A DNA stretch of 64,000 nt from Stenotrophomonas maltophilia. Lineage in GTDB: Bacteria; Pseudomonadota; Gammaproteobacteria; Xanthomonadales; Xanthomonadaceae. This document shows, one piece after another, positions 51,507 through 60,636 of this stretch (position 1 is its first letter; each line of letters opens with the position of its first letter). The stretch lies in assembly GCF_004920835.1 (NCBI RefSeq), contig NZ_QFHO01000006.1:110146-174145 (forward strand), written 5' to 3'. Below the pieces are notes generated by a model, which saw nothing but the letters and a program-made list of their open reading frames with translations, searched no databases and was not told the DNA's origin. Position numbers and translations under genes: made by a program.

Positions 51507-53483
51507 TTAGTCGAACAGCGCCTCGATCGCCGCCAACCCGGCACTCGCCCGCTCCTTCTTGCGCGCCGCATCCGCCACCGGGTCAGCGCCATCACGCTGG
51601 ATCTCCTCGGCCGGAATTTCCTCGAAGAACCGGCTCGGCTTAAGCCGCACGTGCTCGCCGAACTTGCGGGTCAACTTGCTGTAGCTCATCCACAACTGGA
51701 TCTTGGCGCGGGTGATGCCCACGTACAGCAAGCGACGTTCTTCCTGCAGGTTGCCCTCGTCCAGGCTCACCTGGTGCGGCAGCACGCCGTCCTCGCAGCC
51801 GACGATGAACACATAGGGGAATTCCAGGCCCTTGGAGGCGTGCATGGTCATCATCCGCACCTGGTTGCCGCCCTCGTCCTTGTCGCTGCGCGACAACAGC
51901 GCCAACTGGCCGGCCAGATCGGCAGCGGTGGCACCACGCGGGCCACCCTCGAACCACTGCGCCAGTTCTTCGATGTTGTTGGCGCGACGCTGGTAGCTGG
52001 CTTCTTCCTTGGCCTGCTGCCGCAGCTCGCTGAGCAGGCCCGACTCCTTGGCGACCTTGCGGATCATGTCGCCGGAGCTGATCTGGCGGGTCTGCGCACG
52101 CAGGTCACGCAGGATGTCGGTGAAGCGCGCCAGGCTGTTGGCCGCGCGCGGCGGCAGCTGCTGCAGGGCACCGATCGCTTCTGCGGCCTGGGCCATCGGC
52201 ATGTCCTTTTCCTGCGCCAATTCGGCCAGCTTGGCCAGCGTGCCAGCGCCCACATCGCGCTTGGGCGACTGCACCGCACGCATGAACGCAGTGTCGTCGT
52301 CCGGGTTCACCAGCAACCGCAGCCAGGCCAGCGTGTCCTTCACTTCCTGGCGTTCCAGGAACATGGTGCCACCGGTCAGGTGGTACGGAATGCGCAGCAG
52401 CTGCATGGCCTTTTCCAGCGGACGCGACTGGAAGTTGCCGCGGAACAGGATGCAGAAATCGCTCCACGGCACCTTGCGCGACTGCGCCACGAAGGCGATC
52501 TCGGCGGCGACCTTTTCCGCTTCGTGTTCGCTGTTGCGGCATTCCCATACGCGGATGCGCTCGCCATCAGCCTGGTCGCTCCACAGCTTCTTCAGGTGCT
52601 CATGCGGGTTGTTGGCGATCAGCGCGTTGGCCGCGCGCAGCACGCGGTTGGAACAGCGGTAGTTCTGTTCCAGCTTGATGATTTCCAGCGCAGGGTAATC
52701 GCGCCCCATCTGCTGCAGGTTTTCCGGGTTGGCACCGCGCCAGGCGTAGATCGACTGGTCGTCATCACCCACGCAGGTGAAATTGCCCTTGTCGCCGGCC
52801 AGCTGCTTGAGCAGTCGGTACTGCGCATCGTTGGTGTCCTGGCATTCGTCCACCAGCAGGTAACCGATACGCTCGCGCCAGGCCACGGCGATGTCCGGGT
52901 TCTCTTCCAGCACCTGTACCGGCAGACGGATCAGGTCGTCGAAGTCGACCGCATTGAACGCAGTCAGGCGCAGCTGGTAGCGCTCGTAGACGCTGGCCGC
53001 TTCCTTCTCGCGGTTGCTGCGAGCGGCCGCCATCGCCTGTTCGGGCGACAGGCCGGCATTCTTCGCGCGCGACACCAGGTTCTTCATGTCCTCGATGTCA
53101 TCGGGCTTGGCCCCGTACATCAGGTCCTTGATCTGCGCGGCGGCATCGTCGGCATCGAAGATCGAGAAGCCGCGCTTGAGGCCCACCGCCGCGTGCTCGA
53201 TCTGCAGGAACTTCAACCCCAGTGCGTGGAAGGTGCAGATGGTCACCTCGTCGGCGTCCTGCTCGCGCAGTCGCTTGGCCACGCGCTCGCGCATTTCCTT
53301 GGCCGACTTGTTGGTGAAGGTGATCGCCGCGATGCGCCGGGCGGGATAACGGCCGCAGCCGATCAGGTGGGCGATCTTTTCCACGATCACGCGCGTCTTG
53401 CCGCTGCCCGCGCCGGCGAGCACCAGCAACGGACCTTCGATGTGCAGGACGGCGGCGGCTTGGGGGGGATTGAGACCGTGCAT
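51507..53483 (-). CDS. rep: ATP-dependent DNA helicase Rep
   Basis: The 658-residue protein is a UvrD/Rep superfamily 1 helicase: AGAGSGKT at 23-30 (Walker A), LLVDECQDTNDAQY (motif II), CVGDDDQSIYAWRGA (motif III), MTMHASKGLEFPYVFIVGCE (motif V) and ERRLLYVGITRAK (motif VI). Length and the lack of a long C-terminal extension favour Rep over UvrD. It unwinds DNA 3'-5' and aids restart of replication forks. Confidence 0.92.
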   Translation of the reverse strand: MHGLNPPQAAAVLHIEGPLLVLAGAGSGKTRVIVEKIAHLIGCGRYPARRIAAITFTNKSAKEMRERVAKRLREQDADEVTICTFHALGLKFLQIEHAAVGLKRGFSIFDADDAAAQIKDLMYGAKPDDIEDMKNLVSRAKNAGLSPEQAMAAARSNREKEAASVYERYQLRLTAFNAVDFDDLIRLPVQVLEENPDIAVAWRERIGYLLVDECQDTNDAQYRLLKQLAGDKGNFTCVGDDDQSIYAWRGANPENLQQMGRDYPALEIIKLEQNYRCSNRVLRAANALIANNPHEHLKKLWSDQADGERIRVWECRNSEHEAEKVAAEIAFVAQSRKVPWSDFCILFRGNFQSRPLEKAMQLLRIPYHLTGGTMFLERQEVKDTLAWLRLLVNPDDDTAFMRAVQSPKRDVGAGTLAKLAELAQEKDMPMAQAAEAIGALQQLPPRAANSLARFTDILRDLRAQTRQISSGDMIRKVAKESGLLSELRQQAKEEASYQRRANNIEELAQWFEGGPRGATAADLAGQLALLSRSDKDEGGNQVRMMTMHASKGLEFPYVFIVGCEDGVLPHQVSLDEGNLQEERRLLYVGITRAKIQLWMSYSKLTRKFGEHVRLKPSRFFEEIPAEEIQRDGADPVADAARKKERASAGLAAIEALFD

Positions 53484-53582
53484 TGGATGGGGATTGTAGC
53501 GGGGCGGCGACGGGCCGACCTGACTTGCACCGCAGCGCGCCGTAAGGTATTGAATCGGCTTCGGAACACAGGAGCGTGGTCC

Positions 53583-54254
53583 ATGTCATCGATTGTCATC
53601 ATCCGACCGTTCGCGGCCGCCCTGCTGGGCCTGCTGGCGGTACCCTCCCTCGGGTCGGCGCAGGCGCCGCGCGCCGATGCCTATGAAGCGATCGTGCTGC
53701 AGTCGCACGAATTCCTGACCTACCACCCGGACCTGCGCTTCCGCGGGCTCGGCATGGATGCCCGTGAACGCGGCCGCGACGAAGAAGCCCGCACCCAGTT
53801 CCGCAATGCCGCGCGCTATGGCGACAAGCTCTCCCAGGCGGCGCTGGCGGACATGCTGTGGAACGGCCAGGGGGGTCCCGCCGACCGCGCGCTGGGCTAT
53901 GCCTGGATGGACCTGGCCGCCGAGCGCGGCACCGAATGGCTGGTGGTGCAGCGCGAGCGCTACTGGCAGGCGTTGACGCCCGAGGAACGCGAGCGCGCCG
54001 TGCGCGAGGGTCGCACGCTGTACACCGAGTTCGGCGACCCGGCAGCCAGCCCGAGGCTGGAGCGCGAACTGCGGGCCGGCAGCATGCAACAAACCGGCAG
54101 CCGCGCCGGCTGGAGCGGTGCCATGCGCAGCCAGGGCCGCGGCGATGCCGGGGCACGCGTGCTGCAGCCGGAGAAGCATCAACTGGCGCGCTACTGGGAT
54201 CCAGTGGCCTACCGACAGTGGCAGGACGAGGAGCTGGCCCGGTCCGGACGATGA
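53583..54254 (+). CDS. Secreted Sel1-like protein A
   Basis: The 223-residue protein is read from ATG 53583, which starts a signal peptide (AAALLGLLAVPSLGSAQA). It has Sel1-like helical repeats, e.g. FRNAARYGDKLSQAALADML and ALGYAWMDLAAERG, followed by WLVVQRERYWQAL. Its basic Arg-rich C-terminal part is not recognised. It is the first of a tandem pair with the next gene, ending in an ATGA overlap. Confidence 0.7.
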   Translation: MSSIVIIRPFAAALLGLLAVPSLGSAQAPRADAYEAIVLQSHEFLTYHPDLRFRGLGMDARERGRDEEARTQFRNAARYGDKLSQAALADMLWNGQGGPADRALGYAWMDLAAERGTEWLVVQRERYWQALTPEERERAVREGRTLYTEFGDPAASPRLERELRAGSMQQTGSRAGWSGAMRSQGRGDAGARVLQPEKHQLARYWDPVAYRQWQDEELARSGR

Positions 54255-54985
54255 CCCTCATCCCACGTGCAATCGGCGCCGTCGCGCTGATGCTGCTGGC
54301 GCCCTTCTGCGCCACCGCCAGCCCCTGCGCTCCCGACCCTACGGCGTCGATCCCGTCGGCCCTGCTGACCGAAGGCTTCCTGCAGGCCCACCCTGACCTC
54401 TACTGGCGCGACCTGGGCCAGCTGTCCTGGCGGCGCGGCAAGCCGGCACAGGCCTTGATGCGCTTCCAGCGCGCGAGCCTGTACGCCGACAAGTTCTCGC
54501 AATCGATGGTCGCGCGCATGTACCAGGAAGGTGTCGGCACCGAGACCGACCTGGTACTGGCCTACATCTGGATGGACCTGGCCTCCGAACGCGGCTACCG
54601 CGACCTGCTGGTCGAGCGCGAGCGCTACTGGCAACGGTTGGATCCTGCACAGCGCCGGCGGGTGCTTGCCGAAGGCCCGGCGTTGTACGCGCAGTACGGC
54701 GATACCGTGGCCAAGCCACGCATGGAGACCGTTCTGCGGGTCGCGCGCAACAGCATGACCGGCAGCCGTACCGGCTTCGTCAACCCCGGTCTGCGCATGG
54801 AGCTGGGCGAAGGCCCGGAAGCCAACCGGATGATTACCGGCGATGATTACTACCGTGACGCCTTCTGGGAACCGGACAGCTACTGGTGCCTGCAGGACCA
54901 GATCTGGCAGAACGCTCCGCCGACACCCAGCGTCGAGATCGGCACCCTGCGGCAGGTGCGCGACGAGGAGCCGGGTGGCGACTAG
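54251..54985 (+). CDS. Secreted Sel1-like protein B
   Basis: The 244-residue protein starts at ATG 54251, overlapping the previous stop. A signal peptide is present (LMLLAPFCATAS). It repeats the layout of its neighbour (FQRASLYADKFSQSMVARMY, LAYIWMDLASERG, LVERERYWQRL), so the pair arose by tandem duplication. Its C-terminal tail is different. The periplasmic function is unknown. Confidence 0.7.
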   Translation: MTLIPRAIGAVALMLLAPFCATASPCAPDPTASIPSALLTEGFLQAHPDLYWRDLGQLSWRRGKPAQALMRFQRASLYADKFSQSMVARMYQEGVGTETDLVLAYIWMDLASERGYRDLLVERERYWQRLDPAQRRRVLAEGPALYAQYGDTVAKPRMETVLRVARNSMTGSRTGFVNPGLRMELGEGPEANRMITGDDYYRDAFWEPDSYWCLQDQIWQNAPPTPSVEIGTLRQVRDEEPGGD

Positions 54986-54994
54986 AATTGGCCG

Positions 54995-55615
54995 ATGGCC
55001 AAGCTCTATTTCTACTATTCGGCGATGAACGCCGGCAAGACCACCACCCTGCTGCAGAGCGCACACAACTACCGCGAGCGCGGCATGCGGGTGGCGATCC
55101 TGACCCCGCGCCTGGACGATCGTGCCGGCGCCGGCGTGGTCGCCTCGCGCATCGGCCTGCGTGCGGACGGCATGGCCTTCGACCGTGACACCGACCTGCA
55201 GCGCTGGGTCGAGCAGGACCTGGCGACGAACGGGCCGATGGGCTGCGTGCTGGTGGACGAAGCGCAGTTCCTCAGCCGCGCCCAGGTCTGGCAGCTCAGC
55301 GAGGTCGTCGACCAGCTGCGCATTCCGGTGCTGTGCTACGGCCTGCGCACCGACTTCCGGGGCGAGCTGTTCGAAGGCAGCCAGTACCTGCTGGCCTGGG
55401 CCGACGAAATGCAGGAGATCAAGACCATCTGCCACAGCGGCAAGAAGGCGACGATGACGGTGCGCGTGGACGAGCATGGCCACGCCGTGCAGGACGGCCC
55501 GCAGGTGGAGATCGGCGGCAACGACCGCTACGTGTCGGTCAGCCGCGCGGAGTTCAAGAAGATCACACGCGGCGAAGGCCGGATCGATCCGGCGCAGGCG
55601 CCGCTGCCGCTGTAA
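54995..55615 (+). CDS. tdk: Thymidine kinase, type II, with altered zinc site
   Basis: The 206-residue protein has the P-loop [10 protein letters not shown] near residues 8-17, catalytic E89 in [16 protein letters not shown], and the substrate loop [15 protein letters not shown]. It phosphorylates thymidine to dTMP for salvage. By comparison with E. coli TdK (zinc ligands C145, C147, C182, H185), only C146 remains here, with S148, S183 and E186 at the other places, so the structural zinc is probably absent. It starts 9 bases after the Sel1-like gene. Confidence 0.93.
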   Translation: MAKLYFYYSAMNAGKTTTLLQSAHNYRERGMRVAILTPRLDDRAGAGVVASRIGLRADGMAFDRDTDLQRWVEQDLATNGPMGCVLVDEAQFLSRAQVWQLSEVVDQLRIPVLCYGLRTDFRGELFEGSQYLLAWADEMQEIKTICHSGKKATMTVRVDEHGHAVQDGPQVEIGGNDRYVSVSRAEFKKITRGEGRIDPAQAPLPL

Positions 55616-55625
55616 AGGGTGTTCG

Positions 55626-55749
55626 GCAGGGCTGCGCCCTGCACCTGCCGAGGCCGGAGCCAGAGCAACGGCAAAAGCGGGCTATCCGTGGGATGCCCGC
55701 TTTTGACGTTGATCTGGCTTGTAAGCAGGGGCAGGGCTGCAAGCCCTGC
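55626..55749. repeat. GCAGGGC-hexamer composite, third copy, with inner hairpin
   Basis: GCAGGGCTGCGCCCTGC (55626-55642), GCCGGAGCCAGAGCAACGGC, a hairpin (55673-55704) and GCAGGGCTGCAAGCCCTGC (55731-55749). This is the same order as the composite at 2300-2804, but with a short hairpin in place of the long ones. Confidence 0.65.
55673..55704 (+). terminator. Stem-loop after tdk
   Basis: AAAAGCGGGC (55673-55682) and GCCCGCTTTT (55695-55704) pair over ten bases. The T-run on the 3' arm makes it terminator-like for tdk; the A-run makes it usable on the other strand for opgD. Confidence 0.55.
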
Positions 55750-55764
55750 AACCCACCACCCCTC

Positions 55765-57369
55765 TTAGTACAGCGTGCGCTCCGGCGCACCCGCCGGCGG
55801 CGGGGTGTACTGGTACAGCCAGGTCTCGGTCAGCGTCTTGCCACCACTGCGCAGGAACAGGCGGATGTCGATCTGCTCGGTGCTGCCTTCCGGCGGGACC
55901 AGGTCGAACATCGCGCGGTAACCGTTGATCTCGCGCAGCGGGCGCGCCGACACGATCTCGACCCGGCCGCGGCTGGCTTCCACCACTGCCTCGACCTCGC
56001 CCTTGTCGATCAGCCGGGCCAGTTCGCCGCCTTCGAAGTCCACCGCAAAGCGCCAGCTGAAGTACTCGCGCTTCTTGCCGACCACGCCACCCAGGCCGGT
56101 GCGGCTGGCCACGCAGTGCGCCAGCGGCGGCCGTGCGGGCGGCTCGGCACCCCAGTACAGGCGATACCCGACCAGCAGTTCCTGGCCCGGCTGCGGTTTT
56201 TCCTTCGGGTTCCAGAACGCCACGATGTTGTCGAAGGTCTCGTCCACGGTGGGAATCTCCACCAGCTGCACCGAGCCTTCGCCCCATTCGCCCTTCGGCT
56301 CCACCCACAGGCAGGGGCGCTTCTCGTAGAACACGCCGTCGTCCTGGTAGTGGTCGAAGTTGCGGTCGCGCTGCAGCAGGCCGAAACCACGCGGGTTGCG
56401 GTCCACGAACATGTTGAAGCGCAGGTTGCGCGGGTTCAACAGCGGCCGCCAGATCCACTCACCGGCGCCGGTCCACAGTGACAGGCCGTCGGTGTCGTGG
56501 ATCTCCGGGCGCCAGTCCCATGCCATGCGGCGATCGTTCTCGCCCACCTGGTACATGCTGGTGCACGGCGCGATGCCCAGCCGCTCGATTGCCTTGCGCG
56601 GGTACAGCGCGCTGTCGATATCCATCAGCAGCACGTCGCCATTGGTGATCGCGAAGCGATAGGCGCCGGCCACGCTGGGCGAATCCAGCAGGCCGTAGAC
56701 CACGATCGTCTCCGAATCAGCCGACGGCTGTTCCAGGTAATAGGCGATGAAGTCCGGAAATTCCTCCGGCTTGCCCATACCGGTGTCGATCGCAAGGCCG
56801 CGCGCGGACTGGCCGTACTGGCCTTCCTTGCCGACCGCACGGAAGTAGCTGGCGCCGAGGAAGGCGGCAAAATCGCGGTCGGTGTCCTTGCGGGTGTTCA
56901 GCCGGAAACCGGCGAAGCCAAGGTCGGCCGGCAGCTCGCCGTCCTTGATGCCGCTCTTGCCGTAGTTGAACGCTGCGCCGTCATAGGCCAGTTCCTGCGC
57001 CTTGCCGTCGACCACGTCGAACATGCGCACCGGCGAATGGAAATACAGGCCCAGATGGAAGAACTTGGCCTGGAACTTGCCCGGCTGGTCGGCCCACAGT
57101 GCGTGGTCCTGGCGGTAGCCGATCGACTGGTACTGGTCCCAGTCCAGGCCTTCCAGGCGGCCCGGCAACACCCGCTTGTGGCTCTTGTAGGGCGCCTGTG
57201 CCAGCGCGCGCGCCTGGCCCTTCAGGGTGGCGAAGTCGAACGGCTGCGGCTGGCCGAGGCGGCGCAGGCCCATCTGGCCGCTCTTGCTGGCCGCACACGC
57301 GGGCAGGGACGGCAGGCCGAATGCAGCCAGGGCGAGGGAGGCATTGCGGATGAAGTCGCGTCGTTGCAT
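55765..57369 (-). CDS. opgD: Glucan biosynthesis protein D (OpgD/MdoD)
   Basis: The 534-residue protein is read from ATG 57369, giving a Tat signal (MQRRDFIRNASLALAAFGLP). The mature part matches OpgD/OpgG: FHSPVRMFDVVDGKA, VGENDRRMAWDWRPEIHDTD, NPRNLRFNMFVDRNPRGFGL. It acts in the periplasm on osmoregulated glucans. Length fits OpgD. No opgH is adjacent in this window. Confidence 0.9.
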   Translation of the reverse strand: MQRRDFIRNASLALAAFGLPSLPACAASKSGQMGLRRLGQPQPFDFATLKGQARALAQAPYKSHKRVLPGRLEGLDWDQYQSIGYRQDHALWADQPGKFQAKFFHLGLYFHSPVRMFDVVDGKAQELAYDGAAFNYGKSGIKDGELPADLGFAGFRLNTRKDTDRDFAAFLGASYFRAVGKEGQYGQSARGLAIDTGMGKPEEFPDFIAYYLEQPSADSETIVVYGLLDSPSVAGAYRFAITNGDVLLMDIDSALYPRKAIERLGIAPCTSMYQVGENDRRMAWDWRPEIHDTDGLSLWTGAGEWIWRPLLNPRNLRFNMFVDRNPRGFGLLQRDRNFDHYQDDGVFYEKRPCLWVEPKGEWGEGSVQLVEIPTVDETFDNIVAFWNPKEKPQPGQELLVGYRLYWGAEPPARPPLAHCVASRTGLGGVVGKKREYFSWRFAVDFEGGELARLIDKGEVEAVVEASRGRVEIVSARPLREINGYRAMFDLVPPEGSTEQIDIRLFLRSGGKTLTETWLYQYTPPPAGAPERTLY

Positions 57370-57474
57370 GCAGGCGCGTCGGGCACAGAGGGAAGGTCGG
57401 CCATCATAGGCAGACAAACGTTAACGGGCAGCGGAGACGCGCCCTGCCCGTTCAGCTGCCGCTGGCCGCGCGCC

Positions 57475-58287
57475 TCAGCGCTGGCAGTGGCTGCACCAGA
57501 CGCTGGCGCGCTGGCCAATGGTGGCGTGCTTCAGCGTGCGGCCACAGTTCGGGCAGGGCAGGCCGTCGCGGCCGTACACCAGCAGTTCCTGCTCGAAGTA
57601 GCCCGGCGCACCATCGGGACTGATGAAATCACGCAGCGTAGTGCCGCCACGGGTAATGGCGTAGCCCAGGATCTCCTTCACCGCGTCGGCCAGCCGTTGG
57701 TAGCGCTCGCGTGAGATCTTCCCAGCCTCGCGCAGCGGGCTGATGCCGGCCTTGAACAGGCTCTCGGCGGCGTAGATGTTGCCCACCCCCACTACCACCG
57801 CCTGGTCCATCAGGAAGGTCTTCACCGGCGCGCTGCGTCCACGGCTGCGGGCAAACAGATAGCTGCCGTCAAAGGCATCATCCAGCGGCTCCGGACCCAG
57901 CCCCTGCAGCAGTGGGTGGACCTCGCCGGCGGGTTGCCAGAGCAGGCTGCCGAAGCGGCGCGGGTCGTTGAAGCGCAGCAGGCGACCGTTGTCCAGGCTG
58001 ATGTCGACGTGGTCGTGGGCACGCAGCGGGGTATCGCCAGGCAGCACGCGCAGGCTGCCGGACATGCCCAGGTGCAGCACCGCGCTGCCGATGGCGGTAT
58101 CCAGCAGCAGGTACTTGGCGCGCCGACGGATGTCCTCGATGCGCTGCCCTGGCAGCAGCTCGGCTACTTCCGGCGGAATCGGCCAGCGCAGGTCGGCGCG
58201 GCGAAGGATCACGCCGTGCACGCGGCGGCCCTGCAGGTGCGGCGCCAGGCCGCGGCGGGTGGTTTCTACTTCGGGTAGTTCGGGCAT
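57475..58287 (-). CDS. mutM: Formamidopyrimidine-DNA glycosylase
   Basis: The 270-residue protein begins [20 protein letters not shown], so the catalytic proline and glutamate follow the removed Met. [19 protein letters not shown] is the helix-two-turn-helix, and [20 protein letters not shown] with CSHCQR forms the zinc finger. It removes 8-oxoguanine and formamidopyrimidines from DNA. Length is typical. Confidence 0.95.
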   Translation of the reverse strand: MPELPEVETTRRGLAPHLQGRRVHGVILRRADLRWPIPPEVAELLPGQRIEDIRRRAKYLLLDTAIGSAVLHLGMSGSLRVLPGDTPLRAHDHVDISLDNGRLLRFNDPRRFGSLLWQPAGEVHPLLQGLGPEPLDDAFDGSYLFARSRGRSAPVKTFLMDQAVVVGVGNIYAAESLFKAGISPLREAGKISRERYQRLADAVKEILGYAITRGGTTLRDFISPDGAPGYFEQELLVYGRDGLPCPNCGRTLKHATIGQRASVWCSHCQR

Positions 58288-58300
58288 GGGCTGATTCTAC

Positions 58301-58322
58301 GCCGGGCCGTGCGAAGCCCGGC
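58301..58322 (-). terminator. Stem-loop between unknown gene and mutM
   Basis: GCCGGGC and GCCCGGC form a 7-base stem with an 8-base loop, just past the stop of the upstream gene. No T-run follows. Confidence 0.35.
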
Positions 58323-58327
58323 ACCGG

Positions 58328-58978
58328 CTACGATTCCAGGTCGTTCGCTTCGACCAGGAAGGCGCCCTCGACCAGCGCGCCACGTCCGCCCAGCCTCCAG
58401 AACGCCAGGTAGGGGGCGAAGTCGATCGCCATCGGGGCCAAGGGCTGGGTGATGTACCAGCCCAGATAGAGATCGGAGGCGATGTGATACAGCGCCTCGT
58501 CGAGCGCGGCCATCTGTGGGCTGTCCAGCGTGCGCGCCTCATGCACCGCATCGCAGATGACATCGTGCAGGTAGTCGGCCGGGCCCGACCCGCGTAACGC
58601 CGCTTCCAGGCGCTCGGCCGGAGCAGCCACCACGGGCACCTCGCGCAGCGTGGCCTGCAGGCCGGGTTCACCAGCAGCGCCGGCCACGCGCGCCAGCTCG
58701 TCCAGCCAGGCGCGCGCGGCAGCCGCCCGTGCCTGTGCATTACCGGCGATGGCCGGTTGCAGGTACAGGTGGTCGCCCCAGTGGCCGGCGGCGAGCAGGT
58801 CCAGCGCGCGCGACCGCAGTTCGTCGGCATGCGGGAAAGCGGCGAACACGGCCGCCAGTGTGTCCCCGTCGGTCACGCCCTGCAGCAGGCCGGAGAAATA
58901 CCAGTCTTCCTGCTCGCTGCGCCCAGCGCAGAAATCGAGCCATTCGGCGAGGAGTTCGTCGTCCATCCGGTCATCCAT
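58328..58978 (-). CDS. Hypothetical cytosolic protein
   Basis: The 216-residue protein starts at ATG 58978 (a second Met lies four codons on). It has no signal peptide or membrane segment and is rich in Ala, Leu, Asp and Glu, with predicted helices. No motif known to me is visible. It follows the EF-hand gene by 2 bases and precedes mutM, so it probably belongs to the desaturase/EF-hand operon. Confidence 0.6.
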   Translation of the reverse strand: MDDRMDDELLAEWLDFCAGRSEQEDWYFSGLLQGVTDGDTLAAVFAAFPHADELRSRALDLLAAGHWGDHLYLQPAIAGNAQARAAAARAWLDELARVAGAAGEPGLQATLREVPVVAAPAERLEAALRGSGPADYLHDVICDAVHEARTLDSPQMAALDEALYHIASDLYLGWYITQPLAPMAIDFAPYLAFWRLGGRGALVEGAFLVEANDLES

Positions 58979-58980
58979 GG

Positions 58981-59316
58981 TCAGCGCGGCGGCGCCGAAA
59001 GTTCCCGTGCATCCAGGAACCCGTCACCGTTGGCGTCCTGCTTGTGGAAGCGCTGCACGATCGTCTGCCGCTGCTGTTCGCGGGTGATGGCCCTGCCCTT
59101 GCCACCGGGCAGCTCATCGGCGCTCAGCACGCCATCACCGTTGCGGTCCATGCGATCGAAGGCGTACAGCATCCACTGCAGGTACTCGGCTTCACTGACC
59201 TTGCCGTCGCCATCGCTGTCCATGCGCTGCAGATAGCTGGCAGTGTCGCTGACCTGGGCCTGCACGGCAGGTGCGCACACGGCGGCCAGCAGCAATGCCG
59301 TCAGCGCAGCCCTCAT
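58981..59316 (-). CDS. Exported EF-hand calcium-binding protein
   Basis: The 111-residue protein is read from ATG 59316, where a signal peptide begins (MRAALTALLLAAVCAPAVQA). Three EF-hand loops follow: DSDGDGKVSEAE, DRNGDGVLSADE and DANGDGFLDARE. It is expected in the periplasm as a Ca2+ binder. Its ATG overlaps the desaturase stop (ATGA). Confidence 0.8.
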   Translation of the reverse strand: MRAALTALLLAAVCAPAVQAQVSDTASYLQRMDSDGDGKVSEAEYLQWMLYAFDRMDRNGDGVLSADELPGGKGRAITREQQRQTIVQRFHKQDANGDGFLDARELSAPPR

Positions 59317-60515
59317 CCGCCCACCAGGGTGTAGCCCTTCAGTCGCGCGGCATAGGCCTGCAGCGCGGCAATGCCGCTTTCCTCGGCCTCGCGGCACCAG
59401 GCCTGCAGTTGACGCAGGCGCTCGGCGGCATCATGGCCGCGTGCTTCCAGCAGCGTTGCCAGGCGCGCGCGATATTCCACCAGGGTGCGGATGCGCGGGC
59501 GCTGGGCGACCCATTCGCTGAGCTGCGCGCGGCTGTCCGGCTTCAACCAGCGGCCGTCGTTGACCAGGCCACGGCGCAGCCGGCGCGGCAGCAACCGGCG
59601 CAGCTTGGCACCCGCGTGTCGTGCTTCCTCGCGCAATGCCGGCATGAACACGTTGCGCTGGTAGTCGGTCATCGCCTGGAAGCGATGCGACAGCAGTGCC
59701 TTCAGGGTATCGGCGTCGGGCACGGCGATGTTCGGGCGCACGTCCATGGCCGGCGCGACACGCAGGACCTTGGCCAGGCGCAATGCCTGCAGCAGGCGGA
59801 TCGCACTCCAGCCGATGTCGAATTCCCAGCGCCGCATCGCAAAGCGCGCCGAACTGGGGAACGCATGGTGGTTGTTGTGCAGTTCCTCGCCACCAATCCA
59901 GAACGCCCACGGCGTCAGGTTGGTGGAGGTGTCGGCCGATTCGTAGTTGCGATAGCCCCACCAGTGGCCCAGGCCATTGACCACGCCGGCGGCCCAGAAC
60001 GGGATCCACGCCATCTGGATCGCCCACAGGGCGACGCCCGGCAGGCCGAACAGCACCGTGTTGATCGCAAACAGCAGCACCGGGCCGAAGGTTGCATAGG
60101 GGGTATACAGGCGGCGCTCGATCGCGTCGTCCGGAGTGCCGCGACCGTACTGTTCGATGTCCCCGCGCAGGCCGCGTGCTTCGCGGTACAGCTCCACGCC
60201 GCGCCAGAACACCTGGCCGATGCCACGGGTAACCGGGCTGTGCGGGTCGTCCTCGGTTTCCACCTTGGCGTGGTGCTTGCGATGGATCGCCACCCACTCC
60301 TTGGTGATCATCGAGGTGGTCAGCCAGGTCCAGAAGCGGAAGAAGTGCGCGACCACCGGGTGGAAGTCCACGCCCCGGTGCGCCTGGCTGCGGTGCAGGT
60401 AAAGCGTGACCGAGAAGATCGTGAGCTGGGTGAAGACCAGCAGCACCAGGGCCAGCTGCCACCAGCCCAGGCCTAGCACGCCACCGGTCAGCAGGGACAT
60501 CAGGGCATCAGGCAT
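59313..60515 (-). CDS. Membrane fatty acid desaturase (delta-9 acyl-CoA type)
   Basis: The 400-residue protein is read from ATG 60515 behind GGAG. The three His boxes are HRSQAH, HRKHH and HNNHH, spaced as in stearoyl-CoA desaturases, with membrane segments before and between (ALVLLVFTQLTIF, VLLFAINTVLFGL). It should insert a cis double bond in membrane fatty acids. The C-terminal 130 residues form a soluble helical tail not seen in short homologues. Confidence 0.88.
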   Translation of the reverse strand: MPDALMSLLTGGVLGLGWWQLALVLLVFTQLTIFSVTLYLHRSQAHRGVDFHPVVAHFFRFWTWLTTSMITKEWVAIHRKHHAKVETEDDPHSPVTRGIGQVFWRGVELYREARGLRGDIEQYGRGTPDDAIERRLYTPYATFGPVLLFAINTVLFGLPGVALWAIQMAWIPFWAAGVVNGLGHWWGYRNYESADTSTNLTPWAFWIGGEELHNNHHAFPSSARFAMRRWEFDIGWSAIRLLQALRLAKVLRVAPAMDVRPNIAVPDADTLKALLSHRFQAMTDYQRNVFMPALREEARHAGAKLRRLLPRRLRRGLVNDGRWLKPDSRAQLSEWVAQRPRIRTLVEYRARLATLLEARGHDAAERLRQLQAWCREAEESGIAALQAYAARLKGYTLVGG

Positions 60516-60636
60516 GGCGGCTCTCCAGAGCGACACAGGTATGGCAGACATCATGGGCGCTTGCGTTGCAAACTGCATCCCTGCGGCGGTGCTTCGCATC
60601 GCCATCCGAGGCACCGTTCACAGTTGGGGACCTGAG

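Noticed and set aside
51309..53582. Upstream in-frame extension of the first Sel1-like gene
   Set aside because: The frame runs through the repeat gap and antisense to rep; the signal peptide at 53583 marks the real start.
60406..60636. Upstream extension of the ABC ATPase
   Set aside because: It would overlap the start region of the divergent desaturase gene and has no ABC-like sequence; TTG 60637 with GGGGA is preferred.
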